DNA of 64,000 nt from CAYQJL01 sp964573295 (GTDB lineage Bacteria; Eisenbacteria; RBG-16-71-46; CAIMUX01; WJJG01), in assembly GCA_964573295.1 (NCBI GenBank), contig CAZNJE010000022.1:1-64000 (forward strand), written 5' to 3'. The notes below the pieces were generated by a model, which was not told the origin of the DNA, ran no database searches, and saw only the letters and a program-made list of their open reading frames with translations. The stretch's first letter is position 1; every line of letters begins with the position of its first letter. The position numbers and the translations under genes are program-made. Shown here piece by piece: positions 18,485 to 25,278 of this stretch.

Positions 18485-18581
18485 TGGCGGGAACGTGTGG
18501 GAATCGAACCCACCCTGGACGTGCACGACGCCCAACACAGGCTTTGAAGGCCCGGGAGCCCACCAGGACCCATTCGCTCCC
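18485..18581 (-). tRNA. selC: tRNA-Sec (TCA anticodon), selenocysteine tRNA
   Basis: A 97-nt tRNA on the minus strand with encoded CCA. The acceptor GGGAGCGA at 18581-18574 pairs with ACGTTCCC except at the eighth position, which is an A:A mismatch, and is followed by G and CCA at 18488-18485. The anticodon stem-loop CGGGC-CTTCAAA-GCCTG carries TCA. The very long variable arm has a 7-bp stem (TGGGCGT/ACGTCCA), and the T-arm is GTGGG-TTCGATT-CCCAC. Length, anticodon and variable arm identify selC, so the organism should decode some UGA codons as selenocysteine. No selenoprotein or sel gene was seen in this window. Confidence 0.93.
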
Positions 18582-18662
18582 TGATTCGTAACTCGAATAC
18601 GCGCAACAGCATAAGGAATTCGGCCCTGGGTGTCAACGCGCCCGCGCGATGAACCTGCACGA

Positions 18663-20342
18663 TCAGGGCGTTTCCGATCTCTCCGGCTCGGCCAGGGCAC
18701 GCTGGGCCCGCAGGCGAACTTCCGGATGGGCATCAGCGTCCTCGATCACCGACTCGTATAGGGTGCGGGCGTCCGCCTGCTTGCCGCCCACAGCCAGCGT
18801 GGCGGCAACGTTGCAGCGCAGCATCGGATGAGATCCCTGAAATCGCTTCCATCCCCCGGCCCAGGCGATCAGCTTACCGATCTCATCGTGAAGGCCCTGG
18901 CGACCCATGCGGCCGGTGAGCTCGATCAAGAGGTCGTCGGCCGCCCCCAGGGAGGCGGCTTCCACCGCCAGGGCGGCTCCCTTCTGCCAGTCGCCTTGCG
19001 CCATCGCAAGCGTCGCGGTAATCCCCTTTACGGCCCAGGATTGCGGGTACGTCTTCGCAAGGGACTTGAGCTCGTCGACCCGGGTGACCCCCTGTCTCGG
19101 GAAGTCACCGTCCAGGAACAGATTCAGGTTCTCCATCCGGTTCGGGTTCGCCGCGATGGCCGCGCGGATCACCTCCCCGGCCTTTTCATGGTGCCCGGTG
19201 AACCACAGCAGCTGTCCGCGGCAGGCCAGCGTGGCCTCGCCCTCTGGATCGAGCTTCTCGAGGCGGGAGAGCGCCGCCTCGGCATCGGCGAACCGTTCGA
19301 GCGCGATGAGGGCGCGGCACCGGGCGGCCCGGACCTCGGCCTCGGCCGCACGGCCCTCCCCTGCCCGAGCCGGCGCGTCATTCTCGCCTTCCGCAGCCGC
19401 ATCCGGCGCGACCTCCCCGCCTTCCGCAACCCGAGCCGGCTCGTCCTCCCCGGCTTCCGTAGTCCGAGTCCCAGTCTCTGCCTCTCGTTCTGCGGCCTCC
19501 CTCCCCTCCGCGGCGTCGCCACCGGGCCGGTTCGCCATCTTCTCCAGAGCGCGATCGGCCGCTTCCAGAGCCAGGCTGGGCTGTCCGTTGCGCAAATGGA
19601 ACTCGGAGCGCTCGAGGTAGAAGTCCAGATCGCGCGGCTCGCTCTTCCAGGAATCGACGATGACCTTCTCGTAGGCTTCCCGCGGGACGAAGGCCTTCTG
19701 CAGGTCATCCAGATCGCCCAGGAAGATTTCGACCATCTCCCCCAGGAAAGCCATGCGCTCGAGCACGACGGGGTGGTCATCCTGGATGGCCAGCGCATCT
19801 CGGTAACAAGCCTTGGCTCGCTCGAGTTCTCCCTTCCGCTCGGCCAGCCGGCCGCGCAACAGATGCAGGTCCGCCTCCTCGCGAAGCGACGTCTCGAGTT
19901 CGGCCAGGACGGCCTCGGCCTTCTCCACCTGCCCGCGCTCGAGCAGGCACAGCCCGGTCAGCAGACGGGCCCGCTGGTCGGTCGGATCGATGTCGTGGAC
20001 TTCGTGCAGGAGCGTCTCGGCATCCTCCCAAGCCTTGAGCGCGAGCGCTTCCTCCACCTTCGCTGCCAGTGGGGCCTTCTTCACGAGCGTGGCCAGCTCA
20101 CCAGCCAGCGGATGGTCGGCATGTTCGGTAACGAACTGCCGCGCGTAGGCCGCCACCTGGGCGTGGGTGAGCCGATCGGGCCGGTGCCTGCGCCCCCATT
20201 GCTTCCACGCCTGCTTCGGCACCGGAATCCTCTCGGGTAGGCTACCGCCGCGGCGCCGCGCGGGATCGAGGCGATAGATTCGCCACGGTCCGACCGGCTC
20301 ATAGCCGACGATCCGCTCGACCTGCTGACTGATCCAGCTCAT
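18663..20342 (-). CDS. TPR-repeat protein of unknown function
   Basis: 559 residues, no signal peptide or membrane segment, so probably cytoplasmic. It begins SWISQQVERIVGYEPVGPWR. Several TPR-like helix pairs (for example EDAETLLHEVHDIDPTDQRA, AKACYRDALAIQDDHPVV, SLALEAADRALEKM) are interrupted near residues 275-340 by an acidic Ala/Glu/Gly-rich low-complexity stretch. A second block of helical repeats follows. TPR arrays bind protein partners; none can be named here. It stands between tRNA-Sec and ridA with short gaps. Confidence 0.7.
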   Translation of the reverse strand: MSWISQQVERIVGYEPVGPWRIYRLDPARRRGGSLPERIPVPKQAWKQWGRRHRPDRLTHAQVAAYARQFVTEHADHPLAGELATLVKKAPLAAKVEEALALKAWEDAETLLHEVHDIDPTDQRARLLTGLCLLERGQVEKAEAVLAELETSLREEADLHLLRGRLAERKGELERAKACYRDALAIQDDHPVVLERMAFLGEMVEIFLGDLDDLQKAFVPREAYEKVIVDSWKSEPRDLDFYLERSEFHLRNGQPSLALEAADRALEKMANRPGGDAAEGREAAEREAETGTRTTEAGEDEPARVAEGGEVAPDAAAEGENDAPARAGEGRAAEAEVRAARCRALIALERFADAEAALSRLEKLDPEGEATLACRGQLLWFTGHHEKAGEVIRAAIAANPNRMENLNLFLDGDFPRQGVTRVDELKSLAKTYPQSWAVKGITATLAMAQGDWQKGAALAVEAASLGAADDLLIELTGRMGRQGLHDEIGKLIAWAGGWKRFQGSHPMLRCNVAATLAVGGKQADARTLYESVIEDADAHPEVRLRAQRALAEPERSETP

Positions 20343-20381
20343 GACACTCCCTGTGGTTCCAGGGCCTTCTAGCCCACGACG

Positions 20382-20768
20382 CTAGCCCACGACCGAAATG
20401 GCTTCGATCTCGACACGGCCGCCCTTGGGCAGCTGAGCGACCTGGAACGCGCTCCGTGCCGGATAGGGCGATTGAAAATAGCTCTGGTAGATCTCATTCA
20501 TCGCCGCGAACTCTTCCATCGAAGCCAAGAAGACCGTGACTTTGAGGACCTGATCCATACTCGAACCGCCGGCTTCCAGCACGTTCCTGAGGTTCTGTAA
20601 GGCGCGTTCGCACTCGGGCCCGATGCCGCCGGGCACGAGGGCACCGGTGGCCGGATCCATGCCGAGCTGACCGGCGGTGAATAGTAGCTTGCCCACTTCG
20701 GCCGTCACGCCCTGGCTGTAGGGACCGATGGCCGCGGGTGCCTTGTCCGTCGAGATGGCCTGTTTCAT
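20382..20768 (-). CDS. ridA: RidA family reactive-intermediate deaminase
   Basis: 128 residues, the normal family length. Hallmarks: APAAIGPYSQGV at the N-terminus, FTAGQLGMDPATG, ALQNLRNVLEAGG, VTVFLASMEEFAAMN, and the C-terminal PARSAFQVAQLPKGGRVEIE with the substrate-binding Arg and the final Glu. It hydrolyses 2-aminoacrylate and related enamines released by PLP enzymes. ATG at 20768 is chosen because GGAGG lies 9 nt upstream; the in-frame ATG at 20777 directly abuts that GGAGG. Confidence 0.94.
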   Translation of the reverse strand: MKQAISTDKAPAAIGPYSQGVTAEVGKLLFTAGQLGMDPATGALVPGGIGPECERALQNLRNVLEAGGSSMDQVLKVTVFLASMEEFAAMNEIYQSYFQSPYPARSAFQVAQLPKGGRVEIEAISVVG

Positions 20769-21032
20769 CGCATTCATCCTCCATGTTGTCCGTGTCGCCT
20801 TGCGCTATCCGTGCACCTCACCGATTCGAGAACCGACGCGACGCCATTCCCGAAACCGAACTACCCTACCACCCTTCGCGCCCCGGCGCACCTCCCCGAA
20901 CGGTCTGGGCGCCGTCAGGAATCACCCGTGGCTGTGCCTCGGGTCGGTCCTGGCGGCGTCTCGGATCCGGCCCGGCTGCGGTCTCGGATCGGCCCTCGCC
21001 ATGTCTCGAAGCAGGCTCGATTCCCCCTCGCT

Positions 21033-22523
21033 TCAGCCTCCCGGATGTTCCAGGAGATCGGCGACCTTGCGCACCCGCGCGCGCGCCCGTTGCGCTGTCG
21101 TGGCTTCGGCGATCAGGCGTACAATGGGTTCGGTGCCCGACGGGCGAATGTGGATCCACTCGTCCTCCCACGACCAGCGCAAACCGTCTTCGGTATTCTC
21201 AGGGACTCCGAAGGCGCCGAGCAGTTCCTCCCACAGATGCTCGCGTTCGGCGTCGCCGAGGGTGAGCTTCTCCTTCACCATGGCCCGTGCCGGGAGCGTC
21301 TTCCAGGCATCTCGCAGTCCACCGCGGCCCTTCCGGCCGGCCGAACCGTAGCTGGTCTCGAGCTGCAGCAGCAGCGCGGCCGCGACACCGGCATCCCGTC
21401 CCAGGTGTACGGCCGGGTCGATCACGCCACCGTTGCCTTCGCCTCCGAAACGCGCCTCCTCGACCAGCATGCACGAGACGACATTGGCTTCTCCCACCGG
21501 AGCACGGCGTACCGTGCAGTCGTAGCGGGAGGCGACGATCTCGAGCCACGCCGAGGTCGAGAGATTCGTCACTAGCGTGCCACGCATACCGCCCTCGAGC
21601 CGCGCCATCGCGCACAGCGGCAGCGTGCCCTCTTCGCCAACCGTGTCCTCCGGAAGGACGAAAGCGCAACGATCGCCATCGGGGTCCGATGCGAATCCAA
21701 AGTCGGCGCCTTCGGCCCGTACGCGCTCGCGCAGCGGCTCGAGCATCTCCCGCCGTGGTTCCGGATGGGCGGGCAGCGCCCCATTCGGTTCACCGTGGAT
21801 CCAAATGCTTTGGACTCCCAGTTCCTCGAGCAGGGGCGCGATCAACACCTGCCCGGCACCGTGGACCATGTCGGCGACCACCTTCAGCTTCGATGCGCGG
21901 ATGCGCTCGGTGTCGATCGTGGCGGTGATCAGATCGATATGGCGCGCGATGGCTTCGGCGCCCGCGGGCGTGGTTGGAGCCGATTCATCGGATGGGGTCG
22001 CCGTACCTGACGAAGCCGAAGTGTTCACCGCCGCGGCACTCGCGGTCGAGACATTCACCGCCGCGGCACTCGCCGCTGAGGCATTCGACTCTGAGGCATT
22101 CGACTCTGAGGCATTCGCCTCTGCGGTGTCGCCGGCAAGGAAATGGTCCAGCAGGGGCCGCATCCGTGTCCGGTCCAGAAAGCGCCCATCGGGCCCCACG
22201 AACTTGAGCGCGTTCCAGGCCGGGGGATTGTGGCTGGCGGTGATGATGATGCCGCCGACCGCGTCTCCGTGTTCAACGGCCACCTGGACGGTCGGGGTCG
22301 GCACGATCCCCAGGTCCGTCACCTGACAGCCCCGCTCTTCGAGAACTCTTCGGGCAGCCGTCGCGAAAAGGGGCCCGCTGGGCCGGGAGTCGCGGCCCAG
22401 CACGACCGTCCCGCAACCGACCACGCTCGCAAACGCCGCGGCCAAGCGCCGCGCCACCGATTCATCCAGCCCGTCCCCCACGATCCCACGAGCGCCCGAG
22501 ACGCTCAGCACCAGCGTTGGCAC
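21033..22523 (-). CDS. Phosphohexomutase (GlmM/phosphoglucomutase/phosphomannomutase family)
   Basis: 496 residues. The active-site serine is S97 in IIITASHNPPAWN, the metal loop is SDPDGDRCA, the sugar-binding loop is FGGEGNGG, and the phosphate-binding loop is RPSGTEPIVR. It interconverts sugar-6-phosphate and sugar-1-phosphate for envelope precursors; specificity (GlcN, Glc or Man) cannot be fixed from sequence. An Asn/Ser/Ala/Thr-rich insertion (about residues 134-188) follows the first domain and is coded by 15-nt and 30-nt DNA repeats. GTG at 22523 is chosen because GAGGAGG lies 8 nt upstream. It is divergent from the methyltransferase at 22751. Confidence 0.88.
   Translation of the reverse strand: MPTLVLSVSGARGIVGDGLDESVARRLAAAFASVVGCGTVVLGRDSRPSGPLFATAARRVLEERGCQVTDLGIVPTPTVQVAVEHGDAVGGIIITASHNPPAWNALKFVGPDGRFLDRTRMRPLLDHFLAGDTAEANASESNASESNASAASAAAVNVSTASAAAVNTSASSGTATPSDESAPTTPAGAEAIARHIDLITATIDTERIRASKLKVVADMVHGAGQVLIAPLLEELGVQSIWIHGEPNGALPAHPEPRREMLEPLRERVRAEGADFGFASDPDGDRCAFVLPEDTVGEEGTLPLCAMARLEGGMRGTLVTNLSTSAWLEIVASRYDCTVRRAPVGEANVVSCMLVEEARFGGEGNGGVIDPAVHLGRDAGVAAALLLQLETSYGSAGRKGRGGLRDAWKTLPARAMVKEKLTLGDAEREHLWEELLGAFGVPENTEDGLRWSWEDEWIHIRPSGTEPIVRLIAEATTAQRARARVRKVADLLEHPGG
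22022..22122. repeat. Tandem 15-nt and 30-nt repeats inside the phosphohexomutase gene
   Basis: A unit containing TTCACCGCCGCGGCACTCGC occurs twice 30 nt apart. It is followed by three copies of a 15-nt unit like GAGGCATTCGACTCT. All units keep frame and encode the Asn/Ser/Ala insertion, so the array could change length without breaking the gene. Confidence 0.85.
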
Positions 22524-22750
22524 GATGTCAGCCTCCTCATCACGCAGAACCGGTTTCTCTCCGTCCAGATTGCTCTCGGAATCCCCTATCCAATCACGCG
22601 CCCTGCCGCAGCGCAAGAAGCAGGGCGCGTGATGGCTGGACCGCCATTCGCCGGTTCCTTCCTCGCACAGGGGGGGCTAGTCTCGTGTGGGGGGTAAATC
22701 TCGTGAGCGGTGCCGATTCTTGCGCTCACATCCGAGCAGGTGAGGAACCC

Positions 22751-23398
22751 ATGCCCAGGACGGAATCCTTCGAGCGCCACGTGGATCGCTACGACACATG
22801 GTTCGAACGTAACCGAAGCCTCCATCAAGCCGAGCTGGCGGCCGTCCGGGCGCTCATGCCCACTGCGCCGGGCATGAGCGTGGAAGTCGGTGTCGGGACG
22901 GGCCAGTTCGCCGCCCCGCTCTCGATCGGGACGGGCATCGAGCCCTCGGCGGCCATGGCGGCCCTGGCCCGGGCGCGCGGGATCCGAGTGTGCCGGGGCG
23001 TTGCCGAAGGCCTTCCTTTCGCAAACAACAGCTTCGCCCTTGTGCTCATGGTCACGGTCATCTGCTTCGTGGATAACCCACTCCAGTCCCTACGGGAAGC
23101 CTACCGCACGCTGCGCCCGGGAGGCGATTTGCTCGTGGGATTCATCGATCGCAACAGCGAGCTGGGACAGGCCTACCAGGCGAGCGCTCGGACCAGCGAC
23201 TTCTACCGCGACGCGCGCTTCGTCTCGGGAAGAGCTGTTGCGCGGCTGTTCCGAGATGCGGGATTCGGTGAGGTGCGTTTCAAGCAAACATTGATGCCGC
23301 GCCAAGCCCCTCTATCCCTGCGTGATGGCTTCGGGCAGGGAGCATTCGTGGTGGGACGAGGGACGAAGCTGCCTCAAGAAACCACGCCGGTGGCGTGA
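22751..23398 (+). CDS. SAM-dependent methyltransferase (class I, UbiE-like)
   Basis: 215 residues. It starts PRTESFERHVDRYDTWFERN. SAM-binding motif I is SVEVGVGTGQFAAPL, the acidic/post-I loop is TGIEPSAAM, the motif II region is FALVLMVTVICFVDNPLQSLREAYRTLRPGG (split here as FALVLMVTVICFVDNP and LRPGGDLLVG). The substrate is unknown; the family includes small-molecule and quinone methyltransferases. ATG at 22751 has GAGG about 7 nt upstream; the frame is open further upstream without a plausible start. Confidence 0.85.
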   Translation: MPRTESFERHVDRYDTWFERNRSLHQAELAAVRALMPTAPGMSVEVGVGTGQFAAPLSIGTGIEPSAAMAALARARGIRVCRGVAEGLPFANNSFALVLMVTVICFVDNPLQSLREAYRTLRPGGDLLVGFIDRNSELGQAYQASARTSDFYRDARFVSGRAVARLFRDAGFGEVRFKQTLMPRQAPLSLRDGFGQGAFVVGRGTKLPQETTPVA

Positions 23399-23584
23399 TA
23401 CGTGTGAGCAACGTAGCGGCCGGCTCCGGTTGCTACCGCTTCTGCTACCGTACTATGGTCAATCGGGTTCACTAGTGTCCACCGGTGTTCATAGGGCAGC
23501 CTGGCTCTGGCATCTGGCTCTGGCATAAGGAGAAGCCCGCAACCGAACTCGAGGCGCAGAGCGAAGCCGACAGGAGCAGAGACG

Positions 23585-23818
23585 TTACAGCACTCCCTTT
23601 GGAAGATTGAAGCGGCGGACCAGAGCCGAGATGATGCCAACAGAGATTACTGCCTTGCGCCCATGGACTGGAATGGGAATCGACGCGGCCCTCCCATGAA
23701 TGTCTGGGTGGTATACCACCACGTGGCTCCCTTTTCCACGATTAGCCCAAAACTCGAAGCGTTGATCGTGCTTTGCGAGTTTCTTTTGCAGCTGCCTGAA
23801 AGTGTAGCTCTTAGGCAT
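23585..23818 (-). CDS. hicA: HicA-type mRNA interferase toxin
   Basis: 77 residues with the small dsRBD-like HicA fold. It begins PKSYTFRQLQKKLAKHDQRF; the catalytic His is in GKGSHVVVYHP, followed by IPVHGRKAVISVGIISALVR. HicA cleaves mRNA when not bound by HicB. The ATG at 23818 overlaps the end of hicB by 8 nt and has GAGG just upstream inside hicB. Gene order is antitoxin first, the reverse of the commonest hicAB order. Codon use is less GC-biased than that of neighbours. Confidence 0.88.
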   Translation of the reverse strand: MPKSYTFRQLQKKLAKHDQRFEFWANRGKGSHVVVYHPDIHGRAASIPIPVHGRKAVISVGIISALVRRFNLPKGVL

Positions 23819-24158
23819 TTGCCTCTGCGAAGTTGAGTTTCCGCGGCTGCGGCACTGGGATGTTGGCCAGCTGGAAACCTGCCTCCTGGTGCGTGTGTGG
23901 GAATGAAGCAAGGATCTCCCTTGAGATCTGCTCGAATATGGCGAACAACTCGGGTGGAGCTGGATGGCTCAGCAGCTCCGACTGATCCTGACGATACGCA
24001 AAGCTAACCTGAAGAGCAATGGCATCCTTCAGCTCGTCAAGAGCAGCCTCGAAACTCCGTCCTTCTCCGATTAGATCCATCTCCAGGCAGTGAGCAGTCC
24101 ATTTGCGACCTTGCTTATACCCAAGCACACGCAAATTGAGGTTCACCTTGTTGGACAT
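23811..24158 (-). CDS. hicB: HicB-type antitoxin
   Basis: 115 residues. The partial RNase-H-like HicB fold is seen in NLNLRVLGYKQGRKWTAHCLEMDLIGEGRSFEAALDELKDAI (read as several short motifs: GRKWTAHCLEMDL, GEGRSFEAALDEL). The C-terminal part shows no obvious HTH or ribbon-helix-helix. It should bind and block HicA. ATG at 24158 is chosen because HicB proteins usually open directly with the first strand; a longer ATG at 24239 with GGAG upstream is possible and would add 27 basic residues. Confidence 0.85.
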   Translation of the reverse strand: MSNKVNLNLRVLGYKQGRKWTAHCLEMDLIGEGRSFEAALDELKDAIALQVSFAYRQDQSELLSHPAPPELFAIFEQISREILASFPHTHQEAGFQLANIPVPQPRKLNFAEANA

Positions 24159-24579
24159 TCGTCCCACTGTGCTGCCCCCTAGCCTTGGACGGCGCAGACG
24201 CCCCTTGCTGCTACCAACATCGACATTCTTGTTACGCATAGCTCTCCATCAAAGCGAAGCATAGCACAATGGCCTGGACCTGCAGGGGAGCAACCAATAT
24301 CTTCTTCGGTCGCCCCGCGGCCCCTCCCGATAGAAAATACCTCTGACCGCTGCGCAATGTTCATAGCCGGAATGCACCGCAGTCCACCTGCTCCACGTGC
24401 TGCCATTCTGCTACCAGTTTGCTACCAGTTTGCTGACAGAACCAAGGGAAATCACGTTGAATCACGAGGAACCAGGGCGACACCGCCGCCTGCTTGCCTG
24501 CTCCCTTTGCGCCCGCGCAACTCATTGCAGGTCAGCGCAATAGCAAAGGGCGACGCCACTTCTGACGCCGCCCTCACGG
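24159..24579. other. Gene-free region between hicB and tRNA-Thr
   Basis: About 420 bases with no convincing gene. It must contain the hicBA promoter, which I could not assign. It also holds the 11-nt tandem GCTACCAGTTT (24410-24431), the right copy of the TTCTGCTACC direct repeat, and the tRNA terminator at 24545-24573. It is lower in GC than its neighbours and may be the edge of an old insertion. Confidence 0.6.
24545..24573 (-). terminator. Intrinsic terminator of the tRNA-Phe/tRNA-Thr transcript
   Basis: On the minus strand an 11-bp stem (24573-24563 with 24558-24548, two G-U pairs) closes a GAAG tetraloop and is followed by TTT. It lies 6 nt after the 3' end of tRNA-Thr, so both tRNAs are probably one transcript ending here. 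Confidence 0.8.
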
Positions 24580-24652
24580 AGCCGATGCGCGGACTCGAAC
24601 CGCGGACCTGCTCATTACGAATGAGCTGCTCTACCAGCTGAGCTACATCGGC
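24580..24652 (-). tRNA. tRNA-Thr (CGT anticodon)
   Basis: 73-nt cloverleaf on the minus strand: acceptor GCCGATG/CATCGGC, D-arm AGCTCAGCTGGTAGAGC, anticodon loop TTCGTAA (anticodon CGT, reading ACG), T-arm GGTTCGAGTCC. Discriminator T at 24580; no CCA encoded. It lies 47 nt downstream of tRNA-Phe. Confidence 0.97.
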
Positions 24653-24699
24653 AGGGAGCCCCCCGGACTCTCTCGAGCCCGAGGGGCATCCAGATCCTG

Positions 24700-24772
24700 T
24701 GGTGCCCCCCAGAGTCGAACTGGGGACCCCCAGATTTTCAGTCTAGTGCTCTACCAACTGAGCTAGGGCACC
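24700..24772 (-). tRNA. tRNA-Phe (GAA anticodon)
   Basis: 73-nt cloverleaf on the minus strand: acceptor GGTGCCC/GGGCACC, D-arm AGCTCAGTTGGTAGAGC, anticodon loop CTGAAAA (anticodon GAA), T-arm AGTTCGACTCT. Discriminator A at 24700; no CCA encoded. This is the substrate of the archaeal-type PheRS encoded at 6-9.4 kb. Confidence 0.97.
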
Positions 24773-24815
24773 ACATAATGCAAGAGCGGAGATTAAGATA
24801 ACCTCCCTCGCAAGG

Positions 24816-25205
24816 TCAACCCACATTTTCATGCCGGCGTGTCGGTTCGGCGATCACCCGTTCCACGCAGCGCGCCAGCGCCAAGGGGTCGGATGACTTG
24901 GTCAACACCGCCCGCGCACCCCAGCAACCGAAGTCGTCGCAACAGTCCCAGGCCGCGGTGTGGATCACGACCGGCAGGTCGGCATCCAGCGACAAGATCC
25001 GGCCCAGAAGATCGACGCCACGCATGTCCGGCAAGCTCGAATCCAGCACGACCGCCACCGGCCGCCGGCCCCGCTCCATCGCTCTCAGGGCACCCCGGCC
25101 CGTGCCGACCCCGTGCACCGCGTAGCCGGCCCGCTTGAGACCGGCCGCGAAATGCGCCCTCGACTTCGGATCCCGGTCCACCAGCAGAATCTTGCCCCCA
25201 AGCAC
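24816..25205 (-). CDS. Single-domain response regulator (receiver only)
   Basis: 129 residues, one CheY-like receiver domain and no output domain. Seen: GKILLVDRDPKSRAHF (acidic pocket D-R-D instead of the usual adjacent acids), phospho-acceptor VVLDSSLPDMRG, Thr in VVIHTAAWD, and Lys in AVLTKSSDPL. It may be an intermediate in a phosphorelay or an allosteric binder. GTG at 25205 has GGAGG 6 nt upstream. It is downstream of the atypical kinase gene on the same strand, with 73 nt between that contain a (CGGTT)4 tract. Confidence 0.82.
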   Translation of the reverse strand: MLGGKILLVDRDPKSRAHFAAGLKRAGYAVHGVGTGRGALRAMERGRRPVAVVLDSSLPDMRGVDLLGRILSLDADLPVVIHTAAWDCCDDFGCWGARAVLTKSSDPLALARCVERVIAEPTRRHENVG

Positions 25206-25240
25206 TGGCTGCCTCCCTCGCTCTCGCGCTCTCGTCGTCG

Positions 25241-25260
25241 CGGTTCGGTTCGGTTCGGTT
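25241..25260. repeat. CGGTT pentanucleotide tract, four copies
   Basis: Four perfect tandem CGGTT units in the gap between the sensor kinase gene end and the receiver gene start. A slippage-prone tract of this kind could change spacing between the two genes; no function can be shown. Confidence 0.8.
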
Positions 25261-25278
25261 TGCTGCGCCCCCAGGGGC

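Larger units (their letters stand above)
23440..24415. repeat. 10-bp direct repeats flanking the hicBA module
   Basis: TTCTGCTACC occurs at 23440-23449 and again at 24406-24415 in the same orientation, one on each side of the toxin-antitoxin genes. Each copy sits in a local cluster of GCTACC words: TGCTACC also at 23431, and an 11-nt tandem GCTACCAGTTT at 24410-24431. The enclosed DNA is less GC-rich than its surroundings and lies beside tRNA-Thr. This is compatible with an old insertion, but the repeat is short enough to be chance. Confidence 0.45.

Noticed and set aside
18414..18563. Longer start for the DUF5683 gene
   Set aside because: It would translate the tRNA-Sec gene and the adjacent hairpin.
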